Shown piece after piece: positions 55,896-64,000 of a stretch of 64,000 bases of DNA (its first letter is position 1; every line of letters starts with the position of its first letter). Under the pieces are notes generated by a model, which was not told where the DNA came from, searched no databases, and was given only the letters and a program-made list of their open reading frames with translations. The position numbers were made by a program, and so were the translations under genes. Source of the stretch: Chitinophaga silvatica (GTDB taxonomy: Bacteria > Bacteroidota > Bacteroidia > Chitinophagales > Chitinophagaceae); the NCBI RefSeq assembly GCF_003419895.1, contig NZ_QPMM01000011.1, forward strand, positions 248,001-312,000, read 5' to 3'.

Positions 55896-56228
55896 TTATA
55901 AAGTTTGATCGTCTAATTCTGAGGCAGGAGCATTGGACATTACGGAGGCAATTCCATTATCACGCCCGCTTGTGCTTTCATACATCTGACTTGTGCCTAT
56001 GATTTGTCCGTTAGGTGCCTTAAGATTGAAGTAGTGTTTTCCATTTACAGCAATATTTCTATCAAAACGCCCTTCAGATTGTGAATTAGTTTTAACAGAC
56101 TCAATACCGTTTTCACAATTAGCCTTAGTTGTGTAACCTTCACTTACTAAAATAGTTTCTCCGTTTGCTGCATTTAATTTGAAGCGAAATTCACCATTGG
56201 AGCTTTTGGTAATAACAAACTTTCCCAT
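55896..56228 (-). CDS. YegP/DUF1508 family protein
   Basis: 110 residues made of two DUF1508 repeats: FVITKSSNGEFRFKLNAANGETILVSEGY (residues 4-32) with KANCENGIESVKTNS, and NGKHYFNLKAPNGQIIGTSQMY with GRDNGIASVMSNAP. Small cytosolic beta/alpha protein; the molecular role is not known. It is monocistronic, with its promoter in the 166-base gap shared with the PhnA gene. Confidence 0.93.
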   Translation of the reverse strand: MGKFVITKSSNGEFRFKLNAANGETILVSEGYTTKANCENGIESVKTNSQSEGRFDRNIAVNGKHYFNLKAPNGQIIGTSQMYESTSGRDNGIASVMSNAPASELDDQTL

Positions 56229-56394
56229 ATTGTAAGGATTTGATCAATTAAAGTTACATAACTTATTATAGTGTTGTTTGCTTAAGTCTGTTTACTATTT
56301 AAAGCAACTGTCTTCCTTTCCGGGAGTCAGCCGGTCTGTGCTGAAGCCAAAGATTATTAGTATCTTGCGCCCCTTAATCAAATGAAACTGAATT

Positions 56395-56952
56395 ATGGCA
56401 CTTGGAAAAAATCTTTCTGAACGTAGTGGCGATATTTGTGAGCTATGCGTAGCTTCACCTGCAACAACTGAATATACTGTAAGCCCAAAATCTGATGATG
56501 ATATTCAGAACCAGGTAGCAGTCTGCGATGCTTGTCTGCAAGCCATCAATAAAGGAGAGACAGGTGAATACTGGCGTTTTCTTGAAGGTGCAATCTGGAA
56601 TCCCGAACCATCTATTCAGGCTTTAAGTTATCGCATTTTACAAACTTGCAAGGAAAACGACTGGGCCGCTGATATCCTCAGTTCGGTAGAACCTGAAGAA
56701 AATATTGTTCAATGGGCCATGAGTGCTTTTGAAGTAGAAGAAGTTCATAGAGATGCTTTTGGTAATGCTCTGGCACATGGAGATAACGTTGTGTTAACTC
56801 AGGGTTTAGATGTAAAAGGTACCAGCTTTAGCGCTCCTAAAGGTACCATCGTTAAAAGAATCAGATTAGTTCCTGATAATATTGAACAGATTGAAGGAAA
56901 GATTAATGATCAGACTATCGTTATTCTGACTAAATATGTTAAGAAAGGATAA
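56395..56952 (+). CDS. PhnA/YjdM family zinc-ribbon protein
   Basis: 185 residues. The N-terminal zinc ribbon has Cys15/Cys18 (CELC) and Cys44/Cys47 (CDAC), a central helical part follows, and the C-terminal SH3-like PhnA domain reads DAFGNALAHGDNVVLTQGLDVKGTSF ... KGTIVKRIRLV. Despite its name, the family is not known to act on phosphonates; no phn genes are nearby. A TATCTTGC box upstream is a weak -7 match. A terminator follows. Confidence 0.92.
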   Translation: MALGKNLSERSGDICELCVASPATTEYTVSPKSDDDIQNQVAVCDACLQAINKGETGEYWRFLEGAIWNPEPSIQALSYRILQTCKENDWAADILSSVEPEENIVQWAMSAFEVEEVHRDAFGNALAHGDNVVLTQGLDVKGTSFSAPKGTIVKRIRLVPDNIEQIEGKINDQTIVILTKYVKKG

Positions 56953-56961
56953 AAACTTATA

Positions 56962-56989
56962 AAAAAGCCGCAGAGATGCGGCTTTTTTT
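56962..56989 (+). terminator. Rho-independent terminator after the PhnA-family gene
   Basis: AAAAAGCCGC / GCGGCTTTTT stem with a 6-base loop followed by more Ts, 10 bases after the stop. Confidence 0.92.
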
Positions 56990-57283
56990 CACAAACCCAG
57001 CCCTTGCCTCATTGTGTTATATATGTCCTGATCTGTTACAAGATTAGGATCAGATAATGTTTCCTCTAACAACACTTCTTATTACCTGATGGGGTTTTTC
57101 TTCTCTTATTGTCATAGTATTGATAAATGGGTAATTATTAGAAAAAGATACTTGAAAAGATTATTGTTGAAGTAGATAGAATTAATATATTGAAATTCAA
57201 TTTTATAAGCATTGATAAGCAGATAAATAGATAATATCTCCTTATTTTTAAAGGTTATTTAAGCACCTCATACCTGAATTTTC

Positions 57284-60200
57284 ATGCTGCGTTACCTATG
57301 TCTGACAGTAACATTGTTATTGTTAACCGCTTTTGGGTATTCCCAGGATAAATTATATGTAGTAAATGGAGATGAATTAGGAGTTATTGATATAGGATCA
57401 TATTCTTATAGCACTCTTACCGTACTACCATATACTTTTACAGATCTGGCAATGACTCCAGCTGGTAAATTGTATGGAGTTTATGGCAAAGACATTTATG
57501 AAATTAATAAATCAACAGGTGTTTGCACATTAATACCCCTTAAGCCAAATCCTAACTATGCTTATGGAAATTCTCTGGTCAGTGATCGGAATGGTGACTT
57601 GTTTGTTGCAGGAGGAGGCTATTCACTTTTTAAAATTGAGATGAAAACTGGTAATGTGATATACATAGGTGAGATGTTGAATATACCAGGTGGAGATCTA
57701 TGTTTTAGTGATGGAAAATTATACCAGGTAGGAACGGGTAATGAACTATTGGAAATTACCATGAATCCGGCAAGAACACGTATCCTTGAGCAAAGACAAG
57801 TTGGAATACTAAACGTTAAAGGTAGTGTATATAGCATCGGAACAAATCAATATGGTATTTGCTATCTGGTAAGTACAGCCAATGAGTTAGCAATTATTGA
57901 TTTAGAAGATGCAGCAACCTATATTATAAATACTTCCATTAATGGACTAAGGTATAACGTTTGGGGAATTGCGATGGAAGGAGAAGGTTCTAATGATAAG
58001 GATATTGAAATTTGTGGTAATGGTATTGATGATGATCATAATGGATATATAGATGAGAATGATATCGCCTGTAGAATACAGCGTGGATTATGTAACTCGG
58101 AAAGTAAGGAAATATTCAGAGAAGACTTTGGATCCGGAGTTGGATTCGGTAATCCCATTCCCGGCCTAAGTAGCGGTGCCTATTATTTTTCAAATAATGT
58201 ACCGCTGGTTGATGGTCAATATACCATTATCAATGATCCACAGGTGACACAAGGTGCTGATACCTGGAAGCATATGACAGATCATAGCGGAAAGCCAGAT
58301 GGAAGAATGATGGTGATAAATGGATCCTATTTTCCCGGAGAATTTTATAGAAAAAAAATTGATGGACTTTGTGATGGAATGCAATATTCGTTTTCTGTTA
58401 GCGCAGCTTCTGTTGTGGGAAATGCAAATTGTGGAGTGGGTGCTATTCCGATTCCCTCTCGTATCCGTTTCAGAATAGAAGACGGGAATGGGGTGATATT
58501 AGGCCAGATGTCGGAAAGGTATATTCCTGCAGATCGCAGCCCACAAGGTGTTTGGAAGGATTATGGAATAATTTTCCGACTACCGGAAAATGTTCATAGT
58601 ATTCAGATAGTATTATTAAATGATGCTCCCGGTGGATGTGGAAACGATTTCGCTGTGGATGATATTATTTTCAGTAGTTGTGTTCCCGTTCAATCTATTC
58701 AAATCAATAACTCAGATAAACCATATACTGCCTGTTTAGGAAAAGATGTAACCTTTAAAGTTGATGTTGCCGGACTCTCAATTAAACAACCAATTTATTC
58801 CTGGCAGAAATTTAATGCAACTTCAAATCAATGGGTGGATATTCCAAGCACTAAAAAATCAAGCCTAATATTAACTAATCTGAAACCAGTAGATGAAGGT
58901 CAGTATCGGGTTATGATTACCGAAGGACAGGTTGGAAGCTGCGAAAGGAAAGCTGTTTCAGCTCCCGGAGTTTTGGTTGTTGAATCTCCCACCCCCATTA
59001 CAATTTCTCCAACTGTAAAAGTATGTAATAACGAACCCTTGATTCTGGAAGCTTCGTTTCCGGGTACCAACAACACCGCAACATGGACAAGCCCAGATGG
59101 ACAAACCATAAACGGATTTAAAGTCAAGATTACTGATGCAGCTATCAATAAGCACGCAGGAGAATATCAACTTATTGTAAAATCGGCAGCCGGATGTTTG
59201 AACTCTACCAAAACAACAGTAACTGTAGATGCTCGCTCAGCTTTTGACTTTACGTTATCTGCGAATAAAGCTTGTGTTGAGGAGGCGTTGGATTTACAGG
59301 CCAACACAACTGCGATTATAGACCAATACGAATGGGTTACCGATGATGCTACAATCACGGATCAAAATACCTCTAACCCAAAAGTCTCCTGGCATAAAGG
59401 AGGAGTGCATACGCTTACCCTTAAAGCTACAGGGTATTGTCTGGAAAAAGCACCAGTAAGTTATAATGTTACAATACAGGATAAAACCCAGTTCGATTTC
59501 AAGTCTTTGGTTGTTCCGGGATGTATTGGGGCTCCAATAAAGATAGAAGCTACTACATCAACTGATATAAGAAACTATCAATGGCAAGCAGATAACGGAC
59601 TTATTGTATCTGGCCAGAATACAGCAACTCCTGAAATCATTTGGAGTACAAACGGAACACATACTGTATCCCTTAAAGCAAATGGTTATTGTGTAGACCC
59701 TGGAACCATAAGTCATGATATTTTAATTCAGGCTAAAGAGGGATACGATTTTAGTATATCCACCATGCCAGGATGTGTGGGACAGGTAGTCAAAGTACAG
59801 GCTTCATCATTGGGAACAGTTCAGGATTATCAATGGAGCGTTACAAATGGAAGTATAATTAATGGAAATAATACATCCGCACCTGAAATAAAGTGGAATA
59901 CGGCCGGCAAGCATTCTGTTACATTAAATGCAGCTGGTTTTTGTTTAATCCAGCAACCTGTAACCCATGACATTACAATTCAGGATAGGGCCTCATATAA
60001 CTTTACAATAGAACCAGGACCCTTTTGTGTTGATCAATTAATAAAGCTAAATGCTACAAGCACCGCTAAAATTGACGCATATGAATGGAAAGCTATTAAT
60101 GGTACAATAGTAAGCGGACAGAATACACCTGCTCCAGTAGTTGCCTGGACTACATCGGGGAACCACCGTATTTTACTTAACCCTACCGGGTTTTGCCTGC

Positions 60201-61246
60201 AGGAAGATCCGGTAGAACAGAACATTACAATCCAGGAACCTGCACCGGTAGATTTCAATTTAACAAGTGGAGTGATTTGTGTTAATCAACCACTACAGAT
60301 TACGACAAATAGCAAAGGCGCAATAACTGGATATAATTGGAAAAGTGATAATGCTACTATAGTAAGTGGACAAAACTCAGGATCTCCGGTTATGTCTTGG
60401 AGAACAGCTGGTTTGCATTCTATTTCTTTAAATGCAACCGGATTTTGTTTGGTGAATAAACCAGTTACGCATCAGGTAAGTGTTTTACAGGCAAATGAGC
60501 CAGGAAAGGTATCATTTAAAAATTCTATTTGTCCGAACGAACCTATGTTAGTGGAAGTAAAGGGTCATTCACCTGGAACATTAAAATGGCAGATAGATGG
60601 CCAGCCCAAAGTTGAGGGGCAGGACGACAGGTTTACACTTACCTGGAATAAGGTTGGAACCTACTCTTTAAAATATTCGCTGGATGGAGTTTGTGGAGTA
60701 TTGGATGTTAAATTACCTCAACCAGTAGTCGTAAATAATTTGCCTACAGTGAAGTTTGGGAATGATACAACGATTTGCAGAGGAACAGAGATAAGAATAA
60801 TACCGTCATTTAGTAATGATGTCCGTAGTTTTAGTTGGCAGAATGGTCCATTTGGTGTAACTGCCAGTTTACAGGTTACTGAGGCCGGGAAATATAATGT
60901 AGCAGTTCAGAACGAATGGGGGTGCAAAGCGCAGGACGAGATAGTGATAAAAACTATGAGTTGTGGTTGTGAGATTTTTTTCCCTACTGCCTTTTCGCCT
61001 AATGGAGATGGGAAGAATGATATTTTTAAGCCGGTATTTTATTGTACTTTCAGAAAATACAAGTTTGAAGTTTATGACAGATGGGGGAATTTGGTTTTTA
61101 GCTCTTTAAAGCCTGGTGAGGGATGGGATGGAATGATAAGTAACAGGAAAGCAGATATTGGCGGTTATGTATATTCTTTGGAGTATGAGCCATATGAGTA
61201 TCCAACCGTAGTAAAGAAAGTAGGTGTATTTACTTTGATATTATAG
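57284..61246 (+). CDS. Large secreted PKD-repeat protein with type IX (gliding-motility) C-terminal domain
   Basis: 1320 residues with a signal peptide (MLRYLCLTVTLLLLTAFGYS). Residues ~20-235 form a WD/NHL-like propeller region (LYGVYGKDIYEIN, GDLCFSDGKLYQVGTG), followed by a short acidic DDDHNGYIDEND linker. A Cys-rich jelly-roll-like domain (~270-465), an Ig-like domain (~470-570) and a further Ig/PKD unit precede five 84-residue PKD-like repeats (653-~1070). The C-terminus is the CHU_C/gliding domain FFPTAFSPNGDGKNDIFKP ... FEVYDRWGNLVF ... YVYSLEY, the sorting signal for type IX secretion. It is a probable surface adhesin. Confidence 0.9.
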   Translation: MLRYLCLTVTLLLLTAFGYSQDKLYVVNGDELGVIDIGSYSYSTLTVLPYTFTDLAMTPAGKLYGVYGKDIYEINKSTGVCTLIPLKPNPNYAYGNSLVSDRNGDLFVAGGGYSLFKIEMKTGNVIYIGEMLNIPGGDLCFSDGKLYQVGTGNELLEITMNPARTRILEQRQVGILNVKGSVYSIGTNQYGICYLVSTANELAIIDLEDAATYIINTSINGLRYNVWGIAMEGEGSNDKDIEICGNGIDDDHNGYIDENDIACRIQRGLCNSESKEIFREDFGSGVGFGNPIPGLSSGAYYFSNNVPLVDGQYTIINDPQVTQGADTWKHMTDHSGKPDGRMMVINGSYFPGEFYRKKIDGLCDGMQYSFSVSAASVVGNANCGVGAIPIPSRIRFRIEDGNGVILGQMSERYIPADRSPQGVWKDYGIIFRLPENVHSIQIVLLNDAPGGCGNDFAVDDIIFSSCVPVQSIQINNSDKPYTACLGKDVTFKVDVAGLSIKQPIYSWQKFNATSNQWVDIPSTKKSSLILTNLKPVDEGQYRVMITEGQVGSCERKAVSAPGVLVVESPTPITISPTVKVCNNEPLILEASFPGTNNTATWTSPDGQTINGFKVKITDAAINKHAGEYQLIVKSAAGCLNSTKTTVTVDARSAFDFTLSANKACVEEALDLQANTTAIIDQYEWVTDDATITDQNTSNPKVSWHKGGVHTLTLKATGYCLEKAPVSYNVTIQDKTQFDFKSLVVPGCIGAPIKIEATTSTDIRNYQWQADNGLIVSGQNTATPEIIWSTNGTHTVSLKANGYCVDPGTISHDILIQAKEGYDFSISTMPGCVGQVVKVQASSLGTVQDYQWSVTNGSIINGNNTSAPEIKWNTAGKHSVTLNAAGFCLIQQPVTHDITIQDRASYNFTIEPGPFCVDQLIKLNATSTAKIDAYEWKAINGTIVSGQNTPAPVVAWTTSGNHRILLNPTGFCLQEDPVEQNITIQEPAPVDFNLTSGVICVNQPLQITTNSKGAITGYNWKSDNATIVSGQNSGSPVMSWRTAGLHSISLNATGFCLVNKPVTHQVSVLQANEPGKVSFKNSICPNEPMLVEVKGHSPGTLKWQIDGQPKVEGQDDRFTLTWNKVGTYSLKYSLDGVCGVLDVKLPQPVVVNNLPTVKFGNDTTICRGTEIRIIPSFSNDVRSFSWQNGPFGVTASLQVTEAGKYNVAVQNEWGCKAQDEIVIKTMSCGCEIFFPTAFSPNGDGKNDIFKPVFYCTFRKYKFEVYDRWGNLVFSSLKPGEGWDGMISNRKADIGGYVYSLEYEPYEYPTVVKKVGVFTLIL
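59240..60490 (+). repeat. Five tandem 84-residue PKD-like repeats in the secreted protein gene
   Basis: Repeat units start at protein residues 653, 736, 820, 904 and 988, a period of 83-84 residues (about 252 bases). Each begins (F/Y)(D/N)F, has Cys at about position 11, a central Y-x-W and SGQNT-type turn, then W-x-(S/A)G-x-H and a second Cys in G(Y/F)C(L/V), and ends with TIQ. The paired Cys suggest one disulfide per domain. Repeats are diverged at the DNA level, so the array is old rather than freshly expanded. Confidence 0.88.
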
Positions 61247-61256
61247 GTTGTCTATA

Positions 61257-61314
61257 GTCCAGAGAAGATAAAAAAACTAAAAAGTAGCCCTCCGAGGTTT
61301 AATCTTCTCTGGAC
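61257..61314. terminator. Long-range inverted repeat between convergent genes
   Basis: 13-bp perfect arms GTCCAGAGAAGAT / ATCTTCTCTGGAC, separated by 32 bases that include a small inner CCTC/GAGG hairpin. It lies between the stops of the secreted protein gene and the lipoprotein gene. It probably acts as a bidirectional terminator, although neither side has a proper T-tract. Confidence 0.55.
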
Positions 61315-61330
61315 ATTATTAACTGAATTT

Positions 61331-61783
61331 TTATTGCCGTACCATTGTGAATACAAATTTGTCGCCGCTCACTAATGAATTTTCGACATAATAGACTAGT
61401 GTTTTGCAGTCAAAGCTGGACACGGTTCCATTAAGTTTTCCATCACTGATCAATGTTTTACCATTCAGTTCCCAGGTTCCTTTATCACTACCATTCGGGG
61501 AGCAGGTTACTCCCAGATCGAAATATTCGTAGGTGCCATCTTTTTTTAGGGTAATAATATCATCTTTTTCACAGGCTTCCATGAACTCCATAAAATCTAC
61601 AGGGGTGGCGTCTGGCTTAGAAGTATATTTCAGGGAAGTAACTTTATAGGTGCCGGAAAGACTTGCGACATCAATATTACATTTTGATTCACTTTCGCTC
61701 TTTTCTTTTTTACAGGAAAGTAATATGGTGGCCGGGATCATCAGGAGAAACCATTTCATTGTTATTGCATTCATACTTTTCAT
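61331..61783 (-). CDS. Lipocalin-like lipoprotein
   Basis: About 150 residues from Met at 61783; the frame opens at 61810, and Met at 61759 (MKWFLLMIPATILLSC) gives the tightest lipoprotein leader. The lipid Cys is followed by a Lys/Glu/Ser tether (KKEKSESESK). The domain LSGTYKVTSLKYTSKP ... DIITLKKDGTYEYFD ... DKGTWELNGKTLI is the lipocalin-like fold common in Bacteroidota lipoproteins. Three Cys in the domain may form a disulfide. Function unknown. Confidence 0.8.
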   Translation of the reverse strand: MKSMNAITMKWFLLMIPATILLSCKKEKSESESKCNIDVASLSGTYKVTSLKYTSKPDATPVDFMEFMEACEKDDIITLKKDGTYEYFDLGVTCSPNGSDKGTWELNGKTLISDGKLNGTVSSFDCKTLVYYVENSLVSGDKFVFTMVRQ

Positions 61784-61966
61784 GTGAATAGATTTTAACT
61801 TTGTTTGCAATTAGTACCGGAATGCAGACCTTAAAGGTTGGCTTTAGATGAAAAAAAATATTTTTTTTAGTTTACCCAACCATATTTGAAAAACAGAGGT
61901 ATTGCTTATGAGCCATGCTATGATTAGCAGATTTAAGAATTAAAACAGAGTTGATATTATTATAAT

Positions 61967-62794
61967 ATGACGAGGTGTTCAGGATTACTTTTAGGCATAT
62001 TTTGTTTGACAAGTTGTGGTACATCAATAAAGTTGGCTGTACCAGAGGCGTTTAAACAGCAAGCCACTATGCAGCACGTAAGCGGTGCCCGGGGAAATAA
62101 AATGTCATTTGCCAATTTTCAGACATCCAGGATTAAAAGAGGTGTTCATATTCTATCGCCAGGGAGAGGAGGAAGAGGATTTTTTCTCGAGAATTTATTT
62201 CTGCAAAGGATAGGCATCCAAAAAGAAGAAACAGTCACGAATGAGAAAACAAAGTTTCGATATGAAATAGGGGATGGGCGAAATACAGTCCAGGTCTATG
62301 CGCATGAAAGAGAAATTATCAAAAAAATCGGGTACGAATCACAAAATAAGCCTAACATCTTTACAGGTTTTGAAGTCCTGATGGCACATAATTACGTTTT
62401 CTCCGCTCTTATCCAGGTAGATACTGCCCAGGAAGCTAAAAACTGGGAAGTCCTCATGACTAATGTATACGATAGAGAAAAAGAACACGATAATAACCCT
62501 TTTACCTTTATTAAGCAGACAGATAGCGGTCTGGCTACTAACGGAACAGATACCATTTATATCAACCCACTTAGTTTGAAGAAAACGGAACTATCAAACG
62601 GTAAAACCGGGAAACTTCCGTTCAAGCTAATGACAGGATACGAGCTTAGTACCAGTGGAGGTGTTATTGCAATTATTGATATGATTGATAGGAATATTTG
62701 GTTCTATAACGAGCTGGATGCTTCCGAGAAATTAAATGTAGGCGCTATTGCCACCGCCATTTTTGCAAGAAAAGTACATGATGTTAAATGGTAG
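61967..62794 (+). CDS. Lipoprotein of unknown function
   Basis: 275 residues with a lipoprotein leader MTRCSGLLLGIFCLTSC (lipid Cys17). The mature part contains a basic Gly/Arg-rich turn (RGVHILSPGRGGRGFFLENL) and beta-rich segments (KFRYEIGDGRNTVQVYAHE, GVIAIIDMIDRNIWFYNEL). No family was recognised. It precedes the sigma/anti-sigma pair by about 50 bases in the same direction and could be part of that unit. Confidence 0.7.
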   Translation: MTRCSGLLLGIFCLTSCGTSIKLAVPEAFKQQATMQHVSGARGNKMSFANFQTSRIKRGVHILSPGRGGRGFFLENLFLQRIGIQKEETVTNEKTKFRYEIGDGRNTVQVYAHEREIIKKIGYESQNKPNIFTGFEVLMAHNYVFSALIQVDTAQEAKNWEVLMTNVYDREKEHDNNPFTFIKQTDSGLATNGTDTIYINPLSLKKTELSNGKTGKLPFKLMTGYELSTSGGVIAIIDMIDRNIWFYNELDASEKLNVGAIATAIFARKVHDVKW

Positions 62795-62845
62795 TTGTAT
62801 TGGGGAAATACTATTAATTAGTTGATGGTGTAAAAGCAAGGAATA

Positions 62846-63379
62846 CTGGAACAGGAGTTAAGTAATATAATTATAGCGTGTTGTGACGGCAACAGAAAAG
62901 CACAGGAGCAGCTTTACAGGCAGTTCTATGGCTTTGCTATGAATATTGCTATGCGCTATGCAATCAGCGAACCTGAAGCTGCCGATATCCTTAGCCATGC
63001 CTTCCTGAAAATGTTCCGTAGCATACAGTCTTTCGATTCGTCAAAAGGAAATTTTCACGGATGGCTCAAGAAAATAATCATCAATGAAGCACTCGATATT
63101 ATTAAACAAAGAAGCCGCTTTAGTAGCCTGGAACTCGAAGTTGTTGAGGAACCTTACGTAAATAATACCATCATCGAAAAAACAGATGCAGCAGCAATCC
63201 TGCAATTATTACGACAACTACCTCCGGCTACCCATGCAGTATTCGTACTGTATGCTATAGATGGATTCCCCCATAAAGAAATCGCAAAACAATTGAATAT
63301 TAGTGAAGGAACCAGTAAATGGCATCTGAGTGAAGCAAGAAAAATTCTACAACAGAAAATAACAACGTTAAAAGTATAG
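62846..63379 (+). CDS. ECF RNA polymerase sigma factor with a non-ATG start
   Basis: About 177 residues if translation starts at CTG 62846. The first in-frame ATG (62939) would delete the first part of region 2 (LEQELSNIIIACCDGNRKAQ then EQLYRQFYGFA), which is clearly coding. The frame is closed by a stop at 62831-62833, so the start must be CTG 62846 or ATA 62843. Region 2 continues YAISEPEAADILSHAFLKMF; region 4 is LPPATHAVFVLYAIDGFPHKE then IAKQLNISEGTSKWHLSEAR. The stop overlaps the next start by one base. Confidence 0.88.
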   Translation: MEQELSNIIIACCDGNRKAQEQLYRQFYGFAMNIAMRYAISEPEAADILSHAFLKMFRSIQSFDSSKGNFHGWLKKIIINEALDIIKQRSRFSSLELEVVEEPYVNNTIIEKTDAAAILQLLRQLPPATHAVFVLYAIDGFPHKEIAKQLNISEGTSKWHLSEARKILQQKITTLKV

Positions 63380-63978
63380 TGAATAATAGCACTCCATATG
63401 ATGAAATAATAGCTTCAAAGCTAGAACAGATACCAATCCCCGACATGGAGGATAGTATCTGGGCGAGCATTGAAAAACAGCTGGATATGGATCTTAATCA
63501 ACCAGCTACCCAAGCTACTCCTCCTTCAAAAGGAAGGAGTGGTTACGGGTACATGGGCCTGATTGCCATAACCGCCGCTATTACATTCTTTGGATGGTAT
63601 TATTTTCATAATACCAACAATACTCCTATAACTCCTACTCCAAATCAAACTATTCCTATAATTTCTAAACCTGCTGAAATTCAAAATAAAACAGATAACA
63701 TAAAGGCTGAAAAGGAAATTTATATTCCTCCCGTAAATAAACAAGAAACTATTAAAACCCTGGATAGCCTCAGGAAAAATGAGATAATAGTTGATTCCAT
63801 ATTTATTAGTACTCCAACACCTGTAAAAATAGATTCTACTCAACAGGGAAAGGTTCCCGATAGAGTATTTAATCTGGATACCATGATCCTGGAACCAAAA
63901 AGAATTAAAGGAATAAAAGGAATCGGCCCGGATGATTACAGAATTTCTGTAAAGAAAGACTCTACAAAATCTCTTTAA
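63379..63978 (+). CDS. Putative anti-sigma factor, single-pass membrane protein
   Basis: 199 residues, GTG start at 63379 overlapping the sigma stop by one base (TAGTG), implying translational coupling. An N-terminal cytosolic part (EQIPIPDMEDSIWASIEKQLD) typical of sigma-binding tails in Chitinophagaceae is followed by one TM helix near 55-71 (YGYMGLIAITAAITFFGWYYF) and a Pro/Thr/Lys-rich periplasmic stretch. It has no FecR domain, so this pair is a different type from the two SusCD-linked ones. Target genes probably lie to the right of the window. Confidence 0.75.
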   Translation: MNNSTPYDEIIASKLEQIPIPDMEDSIWASIEKQLDMDLNQPATQATPPSKGRSGYGYMGLIAITAAITFFGWYYFHNTNNTPITPTPNQTIPIISKPAEIQNKTDNIKAEKEIYIPPVNKQETIKTLDSLRKNEIIVDSIFISTPTPVKIDSTQQGKVPDRVFNLDTMILEPKRIKGIKGIGPDDYRISVKKDSTKSL

Positions 63979-64000
63979 TTAGTAGCATTAAACAGAGGGA

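Noticed and set aside
59240-60490. Regular repeats as a possible CRISPR or DNA satellite
   Set aside because: The 252-base period is in frame, conserved only at protein level and encodes PKD-like domains.

Overview
The window comes from a Bacteroidota chromosome, most likely Chitinophagaceae (Chitinophaga-like). The grounds are two ECF sigma/FecR/SusC/SusD loci, a giant protein with a gliding-motility (type IX secretion) C-terminal domain, many AraC and MocR regulators, SPI/SPII leaders typical of the phylum, promoters of the TTTG...TAnnTTTG type, and the near absence of strong Shine-Dalgarno sequences. No prophage, insertion sequence or CRISPR array was seen; the base composition looks even.

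Layout. 1-2.9 kb: urease operon ureA-ureB-ureC-ureE on the minus strand, running off the left edge. 3-8 kb: assorted single genes (AraC regulator, PH-domain membrane protein, esterase, AhpD-like protein, small outer-membrane barrel). 8.2-14.4 kb: complete sigma/fecR/susC/susD nutrient-uptake locus. 14.5-21.5 kb: AraC/FAD-monooxygenase and aldo-keto reductase/AraC pairs with esterase and hypothetical genes. 21.5-25.7 kb: a truncated GNAT remnant, an Rnl2-type RNA ligase, a secreted protein of unknown function, an ADP-ribosylglycohydrolase and a lipoprotein. 25.7-30 kb: a vitamin B6 cluster, in which a four-gene minus-strand operon (pdxY, AAA ATPase, GNAT, yggS) is divergent from a MocR/PdxR-type regulator. 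30-38.3 kb: a second uptake locus with a divergent sigma gene, then fecR, susC, susD and a secreted nucleotide pyrophosphatase/phosphodiesterase. 38.3-41.6 kb: on the minus strand GNAT, an aberrant tRNA-Cys and an MprF-flippase-like membrane protein, divergent from a second MocR regulator whose operator has the same geometry as the first. 41.7-55.3 kb: an orphan ABC permease, a serine hydrolase, and a TolC/membrane-fusion/two-RND-pump efflux locus interrupted by an inverted pair of GC-rich palindromes. 55.3-64 kb: a DoxX gene under a doubled operator, YegP, PhnA/YjdM, a 1320-residue PKD-repeat adhesin-like secreted protein, lipoproteins, and an ECF sigma/anti-sigma pair.

The most interesting points are: (1) the MocR-controlled GNAT / variant tRNA-Cys / MprF-like flippase cluster, which may be a tRNA-dependent acyl-transfer system; (2) two MocR paralogues with operators of identical spacing, the second embedding face-to-face -7 boxes; (3) a pyridoxal kinase with Glu in place of the catalytic Asp, in an operon with an AAA ATPase and the PLP carrier YggS. 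All functional calls rest on reading the sequence and on family knowledge; no database search was run.
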